Assembly (NCBI GenBank): GCA_905208635.1
Contig: CAJLPX010000005.1
Location: forward strand, 1-64,000
Reading direction: 5' to 3'
From: an uncultured Collinsella sp.
GTDB taxonomy: Bacteria > Actinomycetota > Coriobacteriia > Coriobacteriales > Coriobacteriaceae
Length of the DNA stretch: 64,000 bases
Under the pieces are notes generated by a model. That model saw only the letters and a program-made list of their open reading frames with translations, did not search any database and was not told the DNA's origin. The position numbers were made by a program, and so were the translations under genes. Positions 42,573 to 52,136 of the stretch are shown in pieces. Positions within the stretch are counted from its first letter, which is position 1. The number at the start of each line of letters is the position of its first letter.

Positions 42573-45572
42573 ATGGTAAACGATTTGGGCAGTATAGACG
42601 ACCTCGAGCTGATGCCGCTGGGCGGAGGCTATATGGTGCGACGCGAACGCTTGATGAATGAGCTTCTCGCCAAGGGCCGAAAGGCCGGCATCGTGGTTCT
42701 TTATGCGCCCGACGGGTTTGGGAAGACTTCGGTGCTGCTGCAGTACACCCATGAGGTTAAATGCGACCCGACGCGAGGCCCCGTGCGGATTATCGAGGCC
42801 GATCGCGCCACTGGGCGCGAGGTGTTTATGCAGCTCGAGGTGGTTACCGAAGAACTCAAAGACAAACCGCACTCCCTTATCGCGATTGATAATGTGCCAA
42901 ACCTCGATCAGCACGATACCGAAGACCTTATCGACAGGATTCGCGGCCTGCGCGCTATGGGGGTAGGGGTCTTTATCTCCTGCCGTCCTTCAAATCGTCA
43001 ACTGATTCATGGGCTGGGCGATTCGGTTAAGATCAATGCGCAGATGCTCAAGGTACATGCCTATGAGTATTCGGCGTGGGCATCGGCGTTTTCGATCAGC
43101 ACATCGCTCGACTTTTATCAGCTTACGCAGGGCGTGCCCGAGCTCGTTTCGGCATTGCAGACGGGTCTGTATGGCCAAGGCGACGTAGCCGGTCTGCTCG
43201 AAAACGAGATTGTCAACGTATATGGCGCGGCACTTGTCGATCTGGCTTCGCTCGACAATAATGCACTGTTTTGCGTGGCATGTTTCATGATTTTGATGGG
43301 CGAGGGCAATATCGCAGAACTCGAGGCTTGCGGGGTGAGGCTATCGATGGTCGACCAGTCCTACTTTGTACGCGACTACCCGATCTTTGGCTTGGACCCC
43401 GCCGAGCGGAGTTTTACGTGTCTGGGCACGGAGGATAACGGACGCTTGCGTTTGCGTAAGTTGGTGGCCGAGGTTCGCCCCGAACTTGTTCCGAGGGCGG
43501 CCCGGATTTTGCTTAAAGCGGGCCGATGCGATGCGGCGATGGGCCTGGCGGACGCCTTTTTGGACCGTGGAGCGGTCCTTGAACTTGCTGGGCAGTATGG
43601 GGTCGATCTTGCTCTGACGGGGCACGGGGCCGATATCTGCCGAGCAGCGCTGGGTACGATCGATGCCGACGATCCGGCTCCAGAGCCAACGCCTGCCGAG
43701 GCGCTCGGCGTGTATTTGGCAGCGGTCAGCGCGTCCAATACAAAGCTCGCTCGCTATATGGCATCGGTCATCGAGCGCGGGGGCGAACGGGCGGCCTGCG
43801 AAATAGACCCTGTTTCATGGAGAGTGGCCCAGACACTGACGGCTGTTTGCTATGGGGACAACGGGCTTGGGCTTCCTACGAACCTGGCCGTGCCAGAAAT
43901 CGAGACATCCCATACCGCACTCGATATGTTGTCCGCGCATATCGAGGTCAAGCGCTGCCTGACCGAGCGGGGAGATGACGGCGGCGTTCTACAGCAGCTC
44001 AAAACGAGCAAGGCCTACGACTGTGAGCTCGACATCGCGGGGATTGTTATACGGGCCGATAGCATGCTGGTGGAGCTCTTTGACGGGTCGTTTACGGGAA
44101 CCGACGAGCGCGACGACGAGATGACGGTGGTGCGGGAGGCGCTCGACGTGCGTGGGCTTAAGGCGATGGCTATCTGGGTGCGCATGGTGTTGGCGGCACG
44201 GCGGCTCCTTTCCGGCCTGCCGGTAACCGACGACGCGGCGTTCAACGAGCTCGATCGTTTTGCCGTGCGCATGCGCGACAACCAGATTCAGCTGTTTGGC
44301 CTGTTGCTAGAAGGCTGGCAGTCGCTGGCAGAGGGACGGCCGGTTAATGCAAAGTTCCGTGCGGTCCAAGTGCTCAAACTTGCCGAGGAGTCGATTGCGT
44401 ACATGCGCGATAACGCATTGCTGCTGGAGCGCGCGGCGTATCTGCGTAACACCTCGATGGTTTCGGTACGCGAGGAAGCGGAGTTGCTCGATATAAGCCA
44501 GACGCAGGTTGGTGGTGCAGAAGCCTGGATGGTGGCGCTGCATTTGGCTTGCGCGGGGCGAGATAGCGATCTCGCGGCCTGGATGTCCATGAATCGCGCG
44601 GGGATTCTGGAACCATCGTATCGGCTCTTTGCGCGCCTTGCCATGCATTGTCTGGGCGAGCCGGCGACCAGGATTCGCAAGAAGCTTCCCGTGCGCGAGC
44701 TGTCGCGGTACTCGCTGCGCGACGATTTGGAAGGGGAGGGCGAGCGCCTGTTCCAGGCTGGCGAGGTTGAAGCCGTTGATACCATCGACCATATCGAGAT
44801 TCGCATGTTTGGTGCGTTCCGCGCCGAGCGCGACGGGTTTCCCATCACGGACAAAATGTGGCGCCGCAAGAAGGCGGCGACGCTTGCCGAGCGGCTTGCA
44901 CTGGGCATGGATGCGCTCGTCGACCGCGAGACGCTGGCAATGGAGTTGTGGCCCCATGCCGAGTTCAATAGCGCCCGCAACAACCTGTACTCGACGATAT
45001 CGCGCTTGCGGTCGGCTTTGGGACCGACGCCGGATGGCAAGTCGTGTGTGCTCATCCAAAATGAATGCATCGGACTCAACGGTGACTACGTCAAGACCGA
45101 TGTACGGCTGTTTGACCAGATAAGCCGCGAGGTTTTGGGAAATCGCACGGGTGCGCGCGGGCCCCATCCGGTCGAGTTGTGCCTTAAGATTGAGCAACTT
45201 TATGCCGGACCGCTGCATGTGCCCAATGGCTGTAACCCCACCTACTTTTTTCGTATGCGACGCATTATGGAATCGAAGTATATCGACTGCATGATTCGGG
45301 GCGCGAATGCCGCCCTAGAAGAAAACGACCTGCAGTCGGCGGTATGGCTGGTGGAGTCGGGGCTGCGGCAAGAGACGGCGCGTGAGGATATGGTGCGCTG
45401 CGCCATGCGCGTCTACAGTGCGGCGGGGCGGCGGCGCGATATCGTCGAGCTGTACAGCGGGCATATGCATCATCTGAGGGAGCAGGTCAATGGCGTGCCC
45501 GAGCCCGAGACGCGGCGTCTATACGAGCGCTTGGTGGAGGGGCGGCTCAATCGCGTGCTGGTCGAGCGATAA
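42573..45572 (+). CDS. Large STAND-type regulator with P-loop and C-terminal winged helix-BTAD
   Basis: The product (999 aa) has an N-terminal ATPase module with Walker A APDGFGKTSVLLQ (about 45-57) and a Walker B-like SLIAIDNVPNL. A long helical, TPR-like middle (about 300-730) follows. The C-terminal part has an OmpR-like winged helix (IEIRMFGAFRAERDG at about 741, ELWPHAEFNSARNNLYSTIS) and a BTAD repeat domain. This is the MalT/AfsR-like architecture: an ATP-dependent switch that senses a ligand and binds DNA. ATG 42573 follows GAGGAG. It is monocistronic. The regulated genes are unknown; nearby nagB and the PTS protein are candidates only by position. Confidence 0.85.
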   Translation: MVNDLGSIDDLELMPLGGGYMVRRERLMNELLAKGRKAGIVVLYAPDGFGKTSVLLQYTHEVKCDPTRGPVRIIEADRATGREVFMQLEVVTEELKDKPHSLIAIDNVPNLDQHDTEDLIDRIRGLRAMGVGVFISCRPSNRQLIHGLGDSVKINAQMLKVHAYEYSAWASAFSISTSLDFYQLTQGVPELVSALQTGLYGQGDVAGLLENEIVNVYGAALVDLASLDNNALFCVACFMILMGEGNIAELEACGVRLSMVDQSYFVRDYPIFGLDPAERSFTCLGTEDNGRLRLRKLVAEVRPELVPRAARILLKAGRCDAAMGLADAFLDRGAVLELAGQYGVDLALTGHGADICRAALGTIDADDPAPEPTPAEALGVYLAAVSASNTKLARYMASVIERGGERAACEIDPVSWRVAQTLTAVCYGDNGLGLPTNLAVPEIETSHTALDMLSAHIEVKRCLTERGDDGGVLQQLKTSKAYDCELDIAGIVIRADSMLVELFDGSFTGTDERDDEMTVVREALDVRGLKAMAIWVRMVLAARRLLSGLPVTDDAAFNELDRFAVRMRDNQIQLFGLLLEGWQSLAEGRPVNAKFRAVQVLKLAEESIAYMRDNALLLERAAYLRNTSMVSVREEAELLDISQTQVGGAEAWMVALHLACAGRDSDLAAWMSMNRAGILEPSYRLFARLAMHCLGEPATRIRKKLPVRELSRYSLRDDLEGEGERLFQAGEVEAVDTIDHIEIRMFGAFRAERDGFPITDKMWRRKKAATLAERLALGMDALVDRETLAMELWPHAEFNSARNNLYSTISRLRSALGPTPDGKSCVLIQNECIGLNGDYVKTDVRLFDQISREVLGNRTGARGPHPVELCLKIEQLYAGPLHVPNGCNPTYFFRMRRIMESKYIDCMIRGANAALEENDLQSAVWLVESGLRQETAREDMVRCAMRVYSAAGRRRDIVELYSGHMHHLREQVNGVPEPETRRLYERLVEGRLNRVLVER

Positions 45573-45575
45573 AAA

Positions 45576-45604
45576 ACGGGCGCCCGAAGTACTTGGGCAC
45601 CCGT
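45576..45604 (-). terminator. Terminator shared by convergent genes, strongest for yhbY
   Basis: ACGGGCGCCC / GGGCACCCGT stem. On the minus strand it is followed by six Ts, ending the yhbY transcript. Confidence 0.85.
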
Positions 45605-45641
45605 AAGCTTGCTATGTGTTGGCTCGCCGGATCATTGGCTC

Positions 45642-45941
45642 TTAGACGAGCTTGATCTTCTCGATGTCCTTGCGCGAGGACTCGCGATACAGCGAGAACT
45701 TGCGGCCGATGACCTGGACGACCTCGGCGTGGCAACGCTCGGAGAGCTCTTCGGCGGCCTCGCGGGCGGAAAGACTGGAGCCATCGAGCACGGAGCACTT
45801 AACGAGCTCATGCTTCTCCAGGTAGGCGACCGTCTGCTCGACGGTGCCCTCGTTGACATCGGACTTACCGATGATGATGGCGGGGTTGAGGTGATGGGCC
45901 ATGCTGCGAAGCTGCTTGACCTGGGCTCCTGTCAGTGCCAT
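45642..45941 (-). CDS. yhbY: YhbY-family CRM-domain RNA-binding protein
   Basis: The product (99 aa) is a single CRM domain that associates with pre-50S ribosomes. Family features are LTGAQVKQLRSMAHHLNPAIIIGKSDVNE (first 20 residues LTGAQVKQLRSMAHHLNPAI), the GxxG-like GKSD loop and GRKFSLYRES near the end. ATG 45941 follows AGAAAGCGAG. It stands alone between a terminator and a small gap. Confidence 0.92.
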   Translation of the reverse strand: MALTGAQVKQLRSMAHHLNPAIIIGKSDVNEGTVEQTVAYLEKHELVKCSVLDGSSLSAREAAEELSERCHAEVVQVIGRKFSLYRESSRKDIEKIKLV

Positions 45942-46099
45942 GGGTTCTCGCTTTCTATGTATGGGGCGCCCCGCGACGGGGCCTTAATCTACGTGAGCTG
46001 TCCCACGATAGCGCAGGAACGGCACGGTGTGGAGCGCGTTTGCCCAGTTCGCAAAGAATGCGGATGCCGAGGTGATGGGCAGCTCGGGCTGTGAACGGG

Positions 46100-46987
46100 C
46101 TACGAGCGGGATTCAGAGACCGGTTCCCATGCAATAAACGCCCAGCGAACCTTACGGACATGATCGAGCATATAGCGCCCCTGCGGCACGCCCTTGGATC
46201 CCGGCTCACCGGCATGGGGGTTCTCAATCATGTGCTGGGCGATGTAGTCGCGCAGACGGTCGATCTTATCCTCGTTGCCATGCTCGAGCATACGGGAAAA
46301 ATCCGCCACACCTGCCTCAAGGCTATCGAAGGTATCGCGACGAGGCGATTCAAAGTATGTAACCTGCGGCAACACACCCATCTGAATGAGGATGTTGAAG
46401 GCGTACACAAAGCCATTGCTGCAGGTAACCGAGGCGCCGATAGCGTTCATCAAGTGCAGATCATAGCGCGGGCTGGAGTTAGCGACCATCGTGACAGCAC
46501 AACGCCGACGAGCCGTTCGATCAAGCTTGGCAAGCGCATCTTTTAGATTGGTCGTCGTAACCGACCGACTGGCAAAGGCAGCATCCACCGCTTTCGCGAC
46601 CGGTCCAACCAAATCCCAATCATCATCCCAAGCAAGCTCAAGCGGCGTAATGCGATCCTCGAGCCCATAGTACTCAATGCCAGCATCAAGCGTGCCCAAC
46701 ATAGCAGGAGAGAAATCTGCCGCAATTATAGGATGCCCAGCCTGAGCAAGCGGAATAGCAATCGACCCAGCTCCACACCCCATATCCAGCACGGATTCCC
46801 CAGGCTTTAACGCCAACAGCTTCATAAAGTCCCGGGCATACGGGGCAGTCTCCAACGGCCGAAAATGCCGAGCCCGCTTATCCCATTCAAAAGAATCGTC
46901 AGCCCGCCGCCGATCAGCTTGCAGACGCATCCATTCGCCATTCCAATCCGCAGAAAGCAGATCAGAACGAATCTCCCCATCAACCAC
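46100..46987 (-). CDS. Class I SAM-dependent methyltransferase
   Basis: The product (295 aa) has a Rossmann-fold SAM site: motif I VLDMGCGAGSIAIPLA, then IAADFSPAML. The N-terminal helix is FEWDKRARHFRP, and the substrate-side insertions have no family name I can give. GTG 46987 was chosen because AGGAGG lies 7 nt upstream; a longer frame to 47047 begins with hydrophobic residues and no ribosome site. It is downstream of element E2 and monocistronic. The substrate (small molecule or protein) is unknown. Confidence 0.85.
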   Translation of the reverse strand: MVDGEIRSDLLSADWNGEWMRLQADRRRADDSFEWDKRARHFRPLETAPYARDFMKLLALKPGESVLDMGCGAGSIAIPLAQAGHPIIAADFSPAMLGTLDAGIEYYGLEDRITPLELAWDDDWDLVGPVAKAVDAAFASRSVTTTNLKDALAKLDRTARRRCAVTMVANSSPRYDLHLMNAIGASVTCSNGFVYAFNILIQMGVLPQVTYFESPRRDTFDSLEAGVADFSRMLEHGNEDKIDRLRDYIAQHMIENPHAGEPGSKGVPQGRYMLDHVRKVRWAFIAWEPVSESRS

Positions 46988-47151
46988 GGGCCAACCTCCT
47001 AGCAACAAAAAAGCGACTCCTCCCAAAAGAAGAGCCGCAACAAGCATATATCAGAAAAAGAACCGTTCCAACGCCAAACCGCCGCACCAGCCAAGTGGTG
47101 CAGGAGCGAAGCGGCTGCAACCGGGATAGAACCCAACTGAGGTTCCGTTGT

Positions 47152-47293
47152 GCGAGGAGCCCCGGGGAGGGCAAATATATAAGGTCGATCGCGAGTTCCG
47201 CACGAGCCGGAGAGCACTTAATGTGCTCTCCGTGCGAGTCAGGACTGTCCGAGCAGGCGACCTTATATATTTGCCCTCCCCGGGGCTCCTCGC
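47152..47293 (-). ncRNA. Structured palindromic element E2 (candidate structured RNA or MITE)
   Basis: Outer arms of 36 bp (47152-47187 and 47258-47293) are perfectly complementary. Inside is GGAGAGCAC-ATTAA-GTGCTCTCC (minus strand). The core 47248-47193 aligns ungapped over 56 nt with element E1 (30604-30659), 40 identities, with three compensated stem pairs. Total length is 142 nt against 143 for E1. It lies between a methyltransferase and a DUF711 gene, both on the minus strand, so it sits at the 3' end of the latter. Confidence 0.72.
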
Positions 47294-47306
47294 CAGTCCC
47301 CCTCAG

Positions 47307-48671
47307 CTAGTTCTTCAGCGAGTTCAGTGGTGCCGGGAAGCGTCCACCGCGGTGGGCAAGCACAGTGCCGGCGTTGGGGTTCACCGGCATGATGGGTGCA
47401 CGGCCAAACAGGCCGCCGTACTCGACGCAGTCGCCCACGCCCTTGCCGATGGCGGGAATCACGCGGACGGCCGTGGTCTTGTTGTTGATGACGCCGATGG
47501 CCATCTCGTCGGCGATGATGCCGGCGATGGTCTCGACCGGGGTGTCGCCGGGGATGGCGATCATGTCCAGGCCAACGGAGCACACGCAGGTCATGGCCTC
47601 GAGCTTCTCGAGCGAAAGCGCGCCGGCTTCGACGGCGGCGATCATGCCGGCGTCCTCTGACACGGGGATGAAAGCGCCCGAGAGACCGCCCACGCTGGAG
47701 CTGGCCATGACGCCGCCCTTCTTGACGGCATCGTTGAGCATGGCGAGCGCGCAGGTCGTGCCGGGGCCACCGCAGGTGCCCACGCCGATGATCTCGAGGA
47801 TGCGCGCGACGGAGTCGCCGATGGCAGGCGTGGGAGCCAGCGACAGGTCGACGATGCCCTTCTCGACACCCAGGCGATGGGCGGCCTCGCGGCTCATGAG
47901 CTCGCCGGCACGGGTGATCTTAAAGGCGGTCTGCTTAATCTTTTCGGCGACTTCCATCATCGATGCGGAATCGGGCAGCGTCTCCAGGGCTGCGGCCATA
48001 ACGCCGGGGCCCGAGACGCCTACGTTGATGACGGCGTCGGCCTCGCCACCGCCGTGGACGGCGCCCGCCATAAACGGGGAGTCCTCGACCATGTTGGCAA
48101 AGCAGACAAACTTGGAAGCGCCGACGGAATCCTGGTCGGCCGTGAGTTTAGCGGCATCGATGATGGTCTGGGCGGCCATAAGCACGGCGTCCATGTTGAT
48201 GCCGGCGCGCAGGCTGGCGACGTTGACGCTGGAGCAGACACGGCTCGTGGTGGCGAGCGCCTGGGGGATGGACTGGATGACGCGGCGGTCGGCGTCGCCG
48301 ATGCCCTTCTGGACGAGTGCGGAGAAGCCGCCCAGGTAATCGATGCCGAGCGTCTCGGCCGCACGGTCGAGGGCATGCGCGATGGGGGTGAGGTCCTCAT
48401 CCTTGCAGCACGCGGCGATCTGCGCCACCGGGGTGACGGAAACGCGCTTGTTGACAATGGGGATACCGTACTCGCGCTCGAGGTTCTCGGCGGTCTCGAC
48501 CAGATGCTCAGCCGTGTGCGTCACATGGTCGTAGATCTTCGTGCACATGCGGTCGAGGTTCTCGTCACCGCAACCCATGAGCGAAACACCCATGGTGATG
48601 GTCCTGATGTCGAGGTTCTGTTCCTCAACCATGCCGCGGGTTTCCGCGATTTCTGCGGGCGTGATCGCCAT
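47307..48671 (-). CDS. DUF711 / UPF0210 family protein (PFL-like)
   Basis: The product (454 aa) belongs to the UPF0210 family, distantly resembling glycyl-radical enzymes but of unknown function. Characteristic stretches are IRTITMGVSLMGCGDENLDR, NVASLRAGINMDA, GGGEADAVINVGVSGPGVM and GTCGGPGTTCALAMLNDAVK. The start was set at ATG 48671, where AGGAG precedes by 6 nt, rather than the longer frame to 48728. In many bacteria it follows an ACT-domain gene; none is present here. Confidence 0.9.
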   Translation of the reverse strand: MAITPAEIAETRGMVEEQNLDIRTITMGVSLMGCGDENLDRMCTKIYDHVTHTAEHLVETAENLEREYGIPIVNKRVSVTPVAQIAACCKDEDLTPIAHALDRAAETLGIDYLGGFSALVQKGIGDADRRVIQSIPQALATTSRVCSSVNVASLRAGINMDAVLMAAQTIIDAAKLTADQDSVGASKFVCFANMVEDSPFMAGAVHGGGEADAVINVGVSGPGVMAAALETLPDSASMMEVAEKIKQTAFKITRAGELMSREAAHRLGVEKGIVDLSLAPTPAIGDSVARILEIIGVGTCGGPGTTCALAMLNDAVKKGGVMASSSVGGLSGAFIPVSEDAGMIAAVEAGALSLEKLEAMTCVCSVGLDMIAIPGDTPVETIAGIIADEMAIGVINNKTTAVRVIPAIGKGVGDCVEYGGLFGRAPIMPVNPNAGTVLAHRGGRFPAPLNSLKN

Positions 48672-48717
48672 CCTTGCGCTCCTATCTGCCAAAACGAGCA
48701 TAGTCTTATCTATTCTA

Positions 48718-48753
48718 ACGTGCCGCACGTGCCAAGTGGCGCGTGCGGCACGT
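48718..48753 (-). terminator. 11-bp hairpin between metH and the DUF711 gene
   Basis: ACGTGCCGCAC (48718-48728) / GTGCGGCACGT (48743-48753). It follows the metH stop on the minus strand with a weak T-run, and on the plus strand it is followed by TTTT. Confidence 0.6.
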
Positions 48754-48779
48754 TTTGGTGCTCGGTTGTTTCCGTTGTG

Positions 48780-51338
48780 TTACTTCCCAAAGACCTCTTC
48801 GGCGATACGAGCGCTCTCGGCGGCGTCCTTGGCGTAGTAGTCCGCGCCGATTTGCTTGGCGTATTCGGGGGTGAGCACGGCGCCGCCCACGATGATCTTG
48901 ACGCCCGGAACCTCGGCATGGAGCAACTTGATGGTCTCTTCCATGGCGACGACCGTGGTGGTCATAAGCGCCGAGAGGCCGACGAGCTTGATGTCACGCT
49001 CCTGCACGGTCTTGAGCACCTCTTGCGGGTCGACATTGCGGCCTAGGTCAAAGACGGTGTAGCCGTAGTTATCGAGCAGCATCTTGACGATGTTCTTGCC
49101 GATATCGTGGATGTCGCCCTTGACGGTGGCCACGCAGATCTTGCCCTTGTCGGCGATCTCGCCGGCGGGCATCAGGCGCTTGATGGTGTCGAAGCCCACG
49201 CGCGCGGCCTCGGCCGAGGCCATGAGTTGCGGCAAGAAGAACTTGCCCTGGTCAAAGAGGACGCCCACCTCGTCGAGGGCGGGGATAAAGTGATTGTTGA
49301 TGAGGTCCATGGCGTCGTGGTCGGCCAACAGGCGTTCGGTCTCGGCCGCGATCTCGCCTTTGCGGCCCGAGACGACCATGCGATGAATCGGGTCGTCGTT
49401 GCCGTCGGTGCCAGCGGTGCCAGCAGCGGGCACGGTGTCGGTCGATGCGGCCTGAGCCGCTGCCGGGTTGGCGGCGATCTTGTACGGATCGGTCCAGCCG
49501 GCATAGCGCTCGATGTATCCGGTCGAGCCCTCGTCCTCAACGCTCAGGACGCGATAGCTGTAGACGGTGTCCATAAAGCGCTTGGAGCCCGGGTTCATGA
49601 TGGGGGCGTCCAGGCCCGCGCCAAAGGCGGCGGCCAAAAAGACCGAGCCCAGCAGCGGGCGAGCGGGCAGGCCAAAGCTGATGTTCGACACGCCGAGCGC
49701 GCATTTGACACCCAGGCGCTCCTTGCACAGGGACATGGCGCGCAGGATCTGCTCAGCCTGGCGTTGATTGGTCGAGGCGGTCATGACCAGGCAGTCGATG
49801 AGGATGCGGTCCGGGCCGATGCCGTAGCGGGCGGCCTCGGCCACGATGCGCTCGGCGATGCCGTAGCGGGCCTCGGCGGTATCGGGGATGCCGCCTTCGT
49901 CGAGCGTAAGGCCGACAACGTTGGTGCCGTAGTGGGCGACCAGCGGGAAGATCTCGTCCATGATCTGCTGCTTGCCGTTGACCGAGTTGATGATGGGCTT
50001 GCCGGCGTAGCGACGTACGGCGGCCTCGACGGCGGCGGGGTCGGTGGAGTCGATCTGCAGCGGCAGCAGCGTGGAGCCTTGGAGCTGCTCGGTCGCTTGC
50101 TGGATGACCTTGACCTCGTCGATCTCGGGCAGGCCGACGTTGACGTCCAGGATATCGGCGCCCTGCTCCTGCTGGCTGATGCCCTGGCTCACGACGTAGT
50201 CCAGGTCGCCGTCGCGTAGGGCCTGCTGCAGGCGCTTTTTGCCGGTGGGGTTGATGCGCTCGCCGATGACGGCGATCTTGTGGCCGTCGCAGGGGAGGTC
50301 CACGACCGTCTGGGCGCTCGTGACCGACATGCTGGGCTTGCGGTGGCGCGGACTGGGCGTGTGGTTATCGATAAGCGTGCGCAGCGCTGCCATGTGCGCC
50401 GGCGTGGTGCCGCAGCAGCCGCCCACGACGCTTACGCCGTCCTCAATCATACCGGCGACGGCCACGGCGTACTCGGGCGCCTGGATATCAAAGACGGTGT
50501 TGCCGTCGTCGTCCACGCGGGGCAGTCCTGCATTGGCCTGCACCATAACGGGCTTGTCGGTGACGGTGAGCATACGCGCGGCGAGTCCTCGGAGCTCGGC
50601 CGGGCCCTGGCTGCAGTTGATGCCAAGGACGTCGGCGCCGATGGCGTCGAGGGTGATGGCGGCGACCTCGGGGCTCGTGCCCAAGAAGGTGCGGCCGTCT
50701 TCCTCAAAGGTCATGGTGGCAAAGACGGGCAAGTCGGAGTTCTCGCGGCAGGCGAGGACTGCCGCCTTGATCTCGGCAAGATCGGTCATGGTTTCGATAA
50801 TAAAGAGGTCAACACCCGCGGCGACGCCAGCGTGCACCTCCTCGGCAAAGAGATCGTAGGCCTCGTCGAAGCTGAGGGTGCCCAGGGGGCGAAGCTGCGC
50901 ACCGATGGGGCCGATGTCGCCGGCGACGTAATGGGCACCGGCCGCGCGGGCGCAGGTGACGGCCGCGGCAAAGACGTCTGCCACGGTGGCGGCACCGTCG
51001 AGCTTGTGGGCGTTGGCGCCAAAGGTGTTGGCGGTGATCACGTCGCAGCCGGCTTCGACGTACTGACGCTGGATGTCGGTAATGACCTGAGGCTCCTCAA
51101 AGTTGAGCAGCTCGGGCAGGGCGCCGGCCTTCATGCCGGCCGCCTGCAGCATGGTACCCATGCCGCCGTCGAACAGCAGGTGTCCGGTGCCCTTGATGGC
51201 GGCGCGCAGACGATCGTCCTTAATGCGAAGGTCGTCGATCGTGCGCGTCTTGTATACAGCGCCATTACGGCGTGCGGCATCAACGGGTGCCGCCAGCGCG
51301 GCACCGTCCAGATCATGAGTGATAAGCGGAGTAAACAT
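48780..51338 (-). CDS. metH: Cobalamin-dependent methionine synthase, lacking the activation domain
   Basis: The product (852 aa) transfers methyl from methyl-THF through cobalamin to homocysteine. Domains in order: homocysteine domain with zinc ligands Cys (GINCSQGP) and Cys-Cys (GGCCGTTPAH); pterin domain (IGERINPTGKKRL); helical cap; B12 domain with KGDIHDIGKNIV (the DxHxxG histidine that ligates cobalt). The C-terminal reactivation domain of full-length MetH (about 1200 aa) is absent and is supplied by the upstream gene. It is the last gene of the metF operon, 9 bp after it. Confidence 0.95.
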   Translation of the reverse strand: MFTPLITHDLDGAALAAPVDAARRNGAVYKTRTIDDLRIKDDRLRAAIKGTGHLLFDGGMGTMLQAAGMKAGALPELLNFEEPQVITDIQRQYVEAGCDVITANTFGANAHKLDGAATVADVFAAAVTCARAAGAHYVAGDIGPIGAQLRPLGTLSFDEAYDLFAEEVHAGVAAGVDLFIIETMTDLAEIKAAVLACRENSDLPVFATMTFEEDGRTFLGTSPEVAAITLDAIGADVLGINCSQGPAELRGLAARMLTVTDKPVMVQANAGLPRVDDDGNTVFDIQAPEYAVAVAGMIEDGVSVVGGCCGTTPAHMAALRTLIDNHTPSPRHRKPSMSVTSAQTVVDLPCDGHKIAVIGERINPTGKKRLQQALRDGDLDYVVSQGISQQEQGADILDVNVGLPEIDEVKVIQQATEQLQGSTLLPLQIDSTDPAAVEAAVRRYAGKPIINSVNGKQQIMDEIFPLVAHYGTNVVGLTLDEGGIPDTAEARYGIAERIVAEAARYGIGPDRILIDCLVMTASTNQRQAEQILRAMSLCKERLGVKCALGVSNISFGLPARPLLGSVFLAAAFGAGLDAPIMNPGSKRFMDTVYSYRVLSVEDEGSTGYIERYAGWTDPYKIAANPAAAQAASTDTVPAAGTAGTDGNDDPIHRMVVSGRKGEIAAETERLLADHDAMDLINNHFIPALDEVGVLFDQGKFFLPQLMASAEAARVGFDTIKRLMPAGEIADKGKICVATVKGDIHDIGKNIVKMLLDNYGYTVFDLGRNVDPQEVLKTVQERDIKLVGLSALMTTTVVAMEETIKLLHAEVPGVKIIVGGAVLTPEYAKQIGADYYAKDAAESARIAEEVFGK

Positions 51339-51347
51339 CGATGGCTC

Positions 51348-52136
51348 CTAATGGCTGGAATAGCAGGTGGTGTGGGCGGCGCGGAAGCGGCAGTGCTCAC
51401 GCATGCGGCAGATATTGCAGGTGGGGCGGCTCTGGGCGTCGTGGACTTCGCCGTCAAACAGACCAATCACCGCGGTCACGCTCTTGGTGGGCATGAGCAG
51501 GCTGGTGGGCGTGACGGTAAGCCCGATGAGCCGCGTGGCGTTGAGCGCATTCACGATCGAGCGCTGGGCCGAGAGCGGGCAGTCGCCATAGCCGGGACTA
51601 AAGCGCCAGTTGCCGGCGAGCCCATGAACGGCGGCGTCCGTCTTGACCTGCTGGTCCATTTGCTCAACGGCGGCTTCTACATAGGCAGAGCATGCGGCGT
51701 CGAGCACGGCTCCCTCTAGGGGCTGCTGAGCTCCCGTGGTGCGCAGACGACGCTCGGCGTCCATGCCGAGGGTGCATGCCATGAGCGCGGCCATGCGGGC
51801 GTCCTTGAGATGTCGATAGATGTCGCGACCGCGCAGCTCAACGTTGGTGCCAACCAGACGGATGCAAGGCTCTCCCTGCTCGTCCACGCCCGTGGCATCG
51901 ACGGTAAACACGCGCCGCACGCCGCGGGGCTCAATGTCCAGCTCAAGGCGCTCGACCACAAGCTCAATACGTCGTGACAGCTCGGGCTCAATCTGCTGGC
52001 CGCCGTAGCCCAGATACCGCAGCATCTCGGCACGGTCGACACGGGGATGGTGCGCAGCATCGACACGGTAAAGCGCCGGCGACGCAAGGTCGGCCGGCAC
52101 TTCGACAGCGGTTGTATCGATGTGCGGTTTTTCCAT
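51348..52136 (-). CDS. Stand-alone MetH activation-domain protein
   Basis: The product (262 aa) corresponds to the reactivation domain of methionine synthase, which binds SAM and remethylates oxidised cob(II)alamin. The SAM-binding RFSPGYGDCPL motif is intact, followed by IGLTVTPTSLLMPTKSVTAV, typical of this domain. An extra cysteine cluster (CNICRMREHC) at the C-terminus may bind an Fe-S or zinc centre, and could serve as electron input since no flavodoxin is nearby. ATG 52136 overlaps the metF stop (TAATG). Confidence 0.9.
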   Translation of the reverse strand: MEKPHIDTTAVEVPADLASPALYRVDAAHHPRVDRAEMLRYLGYGGQQIEPELSRRIELVVERLELDIEPRGVRRVFTVDATGVDEQGEPCIRLVGTNVELRGRDIYRHLKDARMAALMACTLGMDAERRLRTTGAQQPLEGAVLDAACSAYVEAAVEQMDQQVKTDAAVHGLAGNWRFSPGYGDCPLSAQRSIVNALNATRLIGLTVTPTSLLMPTKSVTAVIGLFDGEVHDAQSRPTCNICRMREHCRFRAAHTTCYSSH

